Origin: Zerene cesonia
Lineage: Eukaryota; Arthropoda; Insecta; Lepidoptera; Pieridae
Reading direction: 5' to 3'
Length of the DNA stretch: 64,000 bases
Assembly (NCBI RefSeq): GCF_012273895.1
Contig: NC_052111.1
Coordinates: 6,634,001 to 6,698,000 of the forward strand
The position numbers were made by a program, and so were the translations under genes. Within the stretch, counting starts at the first letter, position 1; every line of letters begins with the position of its first letter. Shown here one piece after another: positions 63,820 to 64,000 of the stretch. The notes beneath the pieces were generated by a model, which searched no databases, was not told the origin of the DNA, and saw only the letters and a program-made list of their open reading frames with translations.

Positions 63820-64000
63820 ATCCGCCAGCGGTTTCATACCCGTAGTTAGTGAAAACATATACAGTCCCACTGTTTTAACCCCATAGTCCCATAGGATTTC
63901 AGGGTTAAACAGATCTCATGTCCTTTCTCGGAACTCAGACCGTCAAACAGACAGACAAAGACCGATAGTTACTTTCGCATGTATAATATCAGGAAGTAAT
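63820..64000 (+). repeat. Lepidopteran dispersed repeat at the window edge
   Basis: Runs from TTTATCCGCCAGCGGTTTCA through CATAGGATTTCAGGGTTAAA to CAAACAGACAGACAAAGACC and TACTTTCGCATGTATAATAT, the + strand form of the copy at 19081. It may run past the edge. Confidence 0.6.

Noticed and set aside
1..64000. CRISPR arrays, operons, prophage or other prokaryotic defence systems
   Set aside because: No regularly spaced repeats, no prokaryotic genes; the window is insect nuclear DNA.

Overview
The window is eukaryotic, AT-rich, intron-bearing insect DNA, and most probably lepidopteran (moth or butterfly). The evidence is short GT-AG introns in the coding parts, three recognisable insect genes, and many decayed copies of repeats that look like the dispersed 'Gypsy-less' SINE/MITE-type repeats common in Lepidoptera (modules such as CCCGCG...AAATCGGTT...TTTCGCATTTATAATATTA and GCCTGATGATAAGCGATCACCACCGCCCATGAA). 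No prokaryotic or viral gene was recognised, and I see no operon, CRISPR array or phage.

Layout. From 1 to about 26.9 kb there is no complete gene. This is AT-rich non-coding DNA with repeat relics, one GC-richer island with a CTCF-like site (about 10.15-10.6 kb) and a candidate pair of small exons with a start codon and hydrophobic core (16.4-16.6 kb). It is probably the long 5' part of the first gene. From 26,948 to 38,784 (+) lies a very long chitin deacetylase of the CDA5 type: a CBM14 chitin-binding domain, a low-complexity linker of about 1,900 residues, then a polysaccharide deacetylase domain. All 16 exons join in one frame (2,387 codons plus stop from the first exon seen). Two tandem, equal-length homologous exons (36,298-36,523 and 36,871-37,096) encode alternative versions of the catalytic motif 1 region. 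From 40,532 to 44,391 (+) lies a nine-exon ionotropic receptor of the IR21a type (841 residues). From 54,994 down to 48,794 (-) lies a complete eight-exon Mef2 coding sequence (386 residues), convergent with the receptor gene. A tRNA-His(GTG) gene sits on the + strand inside a Mef2 intron at 50,344-50,415. From 55.1 to 64 kb the sequence is probably Mef2 upstream intron and flank, with a strong promoter-like island at 60.36-60.6 kb (RFX X-box, YY1-type site, full CRE, E-box).

The three protein genes have unrelated jobs: cuticle or peritrophic chitin modification, cool/humidity sensing, and muscle transcription. They form no pathway. The most interesting signals are splicing-related: the mutually exclusive exon pair with a CU-rich intron between the two, the set of phase-compatible linker exons in Cda5, and a 69-nt stop-free intron in the receptor gene whose retention would add a hydrophobic segment just before the first transmembrane helix. 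There are three N gaps. The 1,000-N gap at 47,598-48,597 is flanked by an exact 77-bp duplication and is probably a false gap between overlapping contigs.
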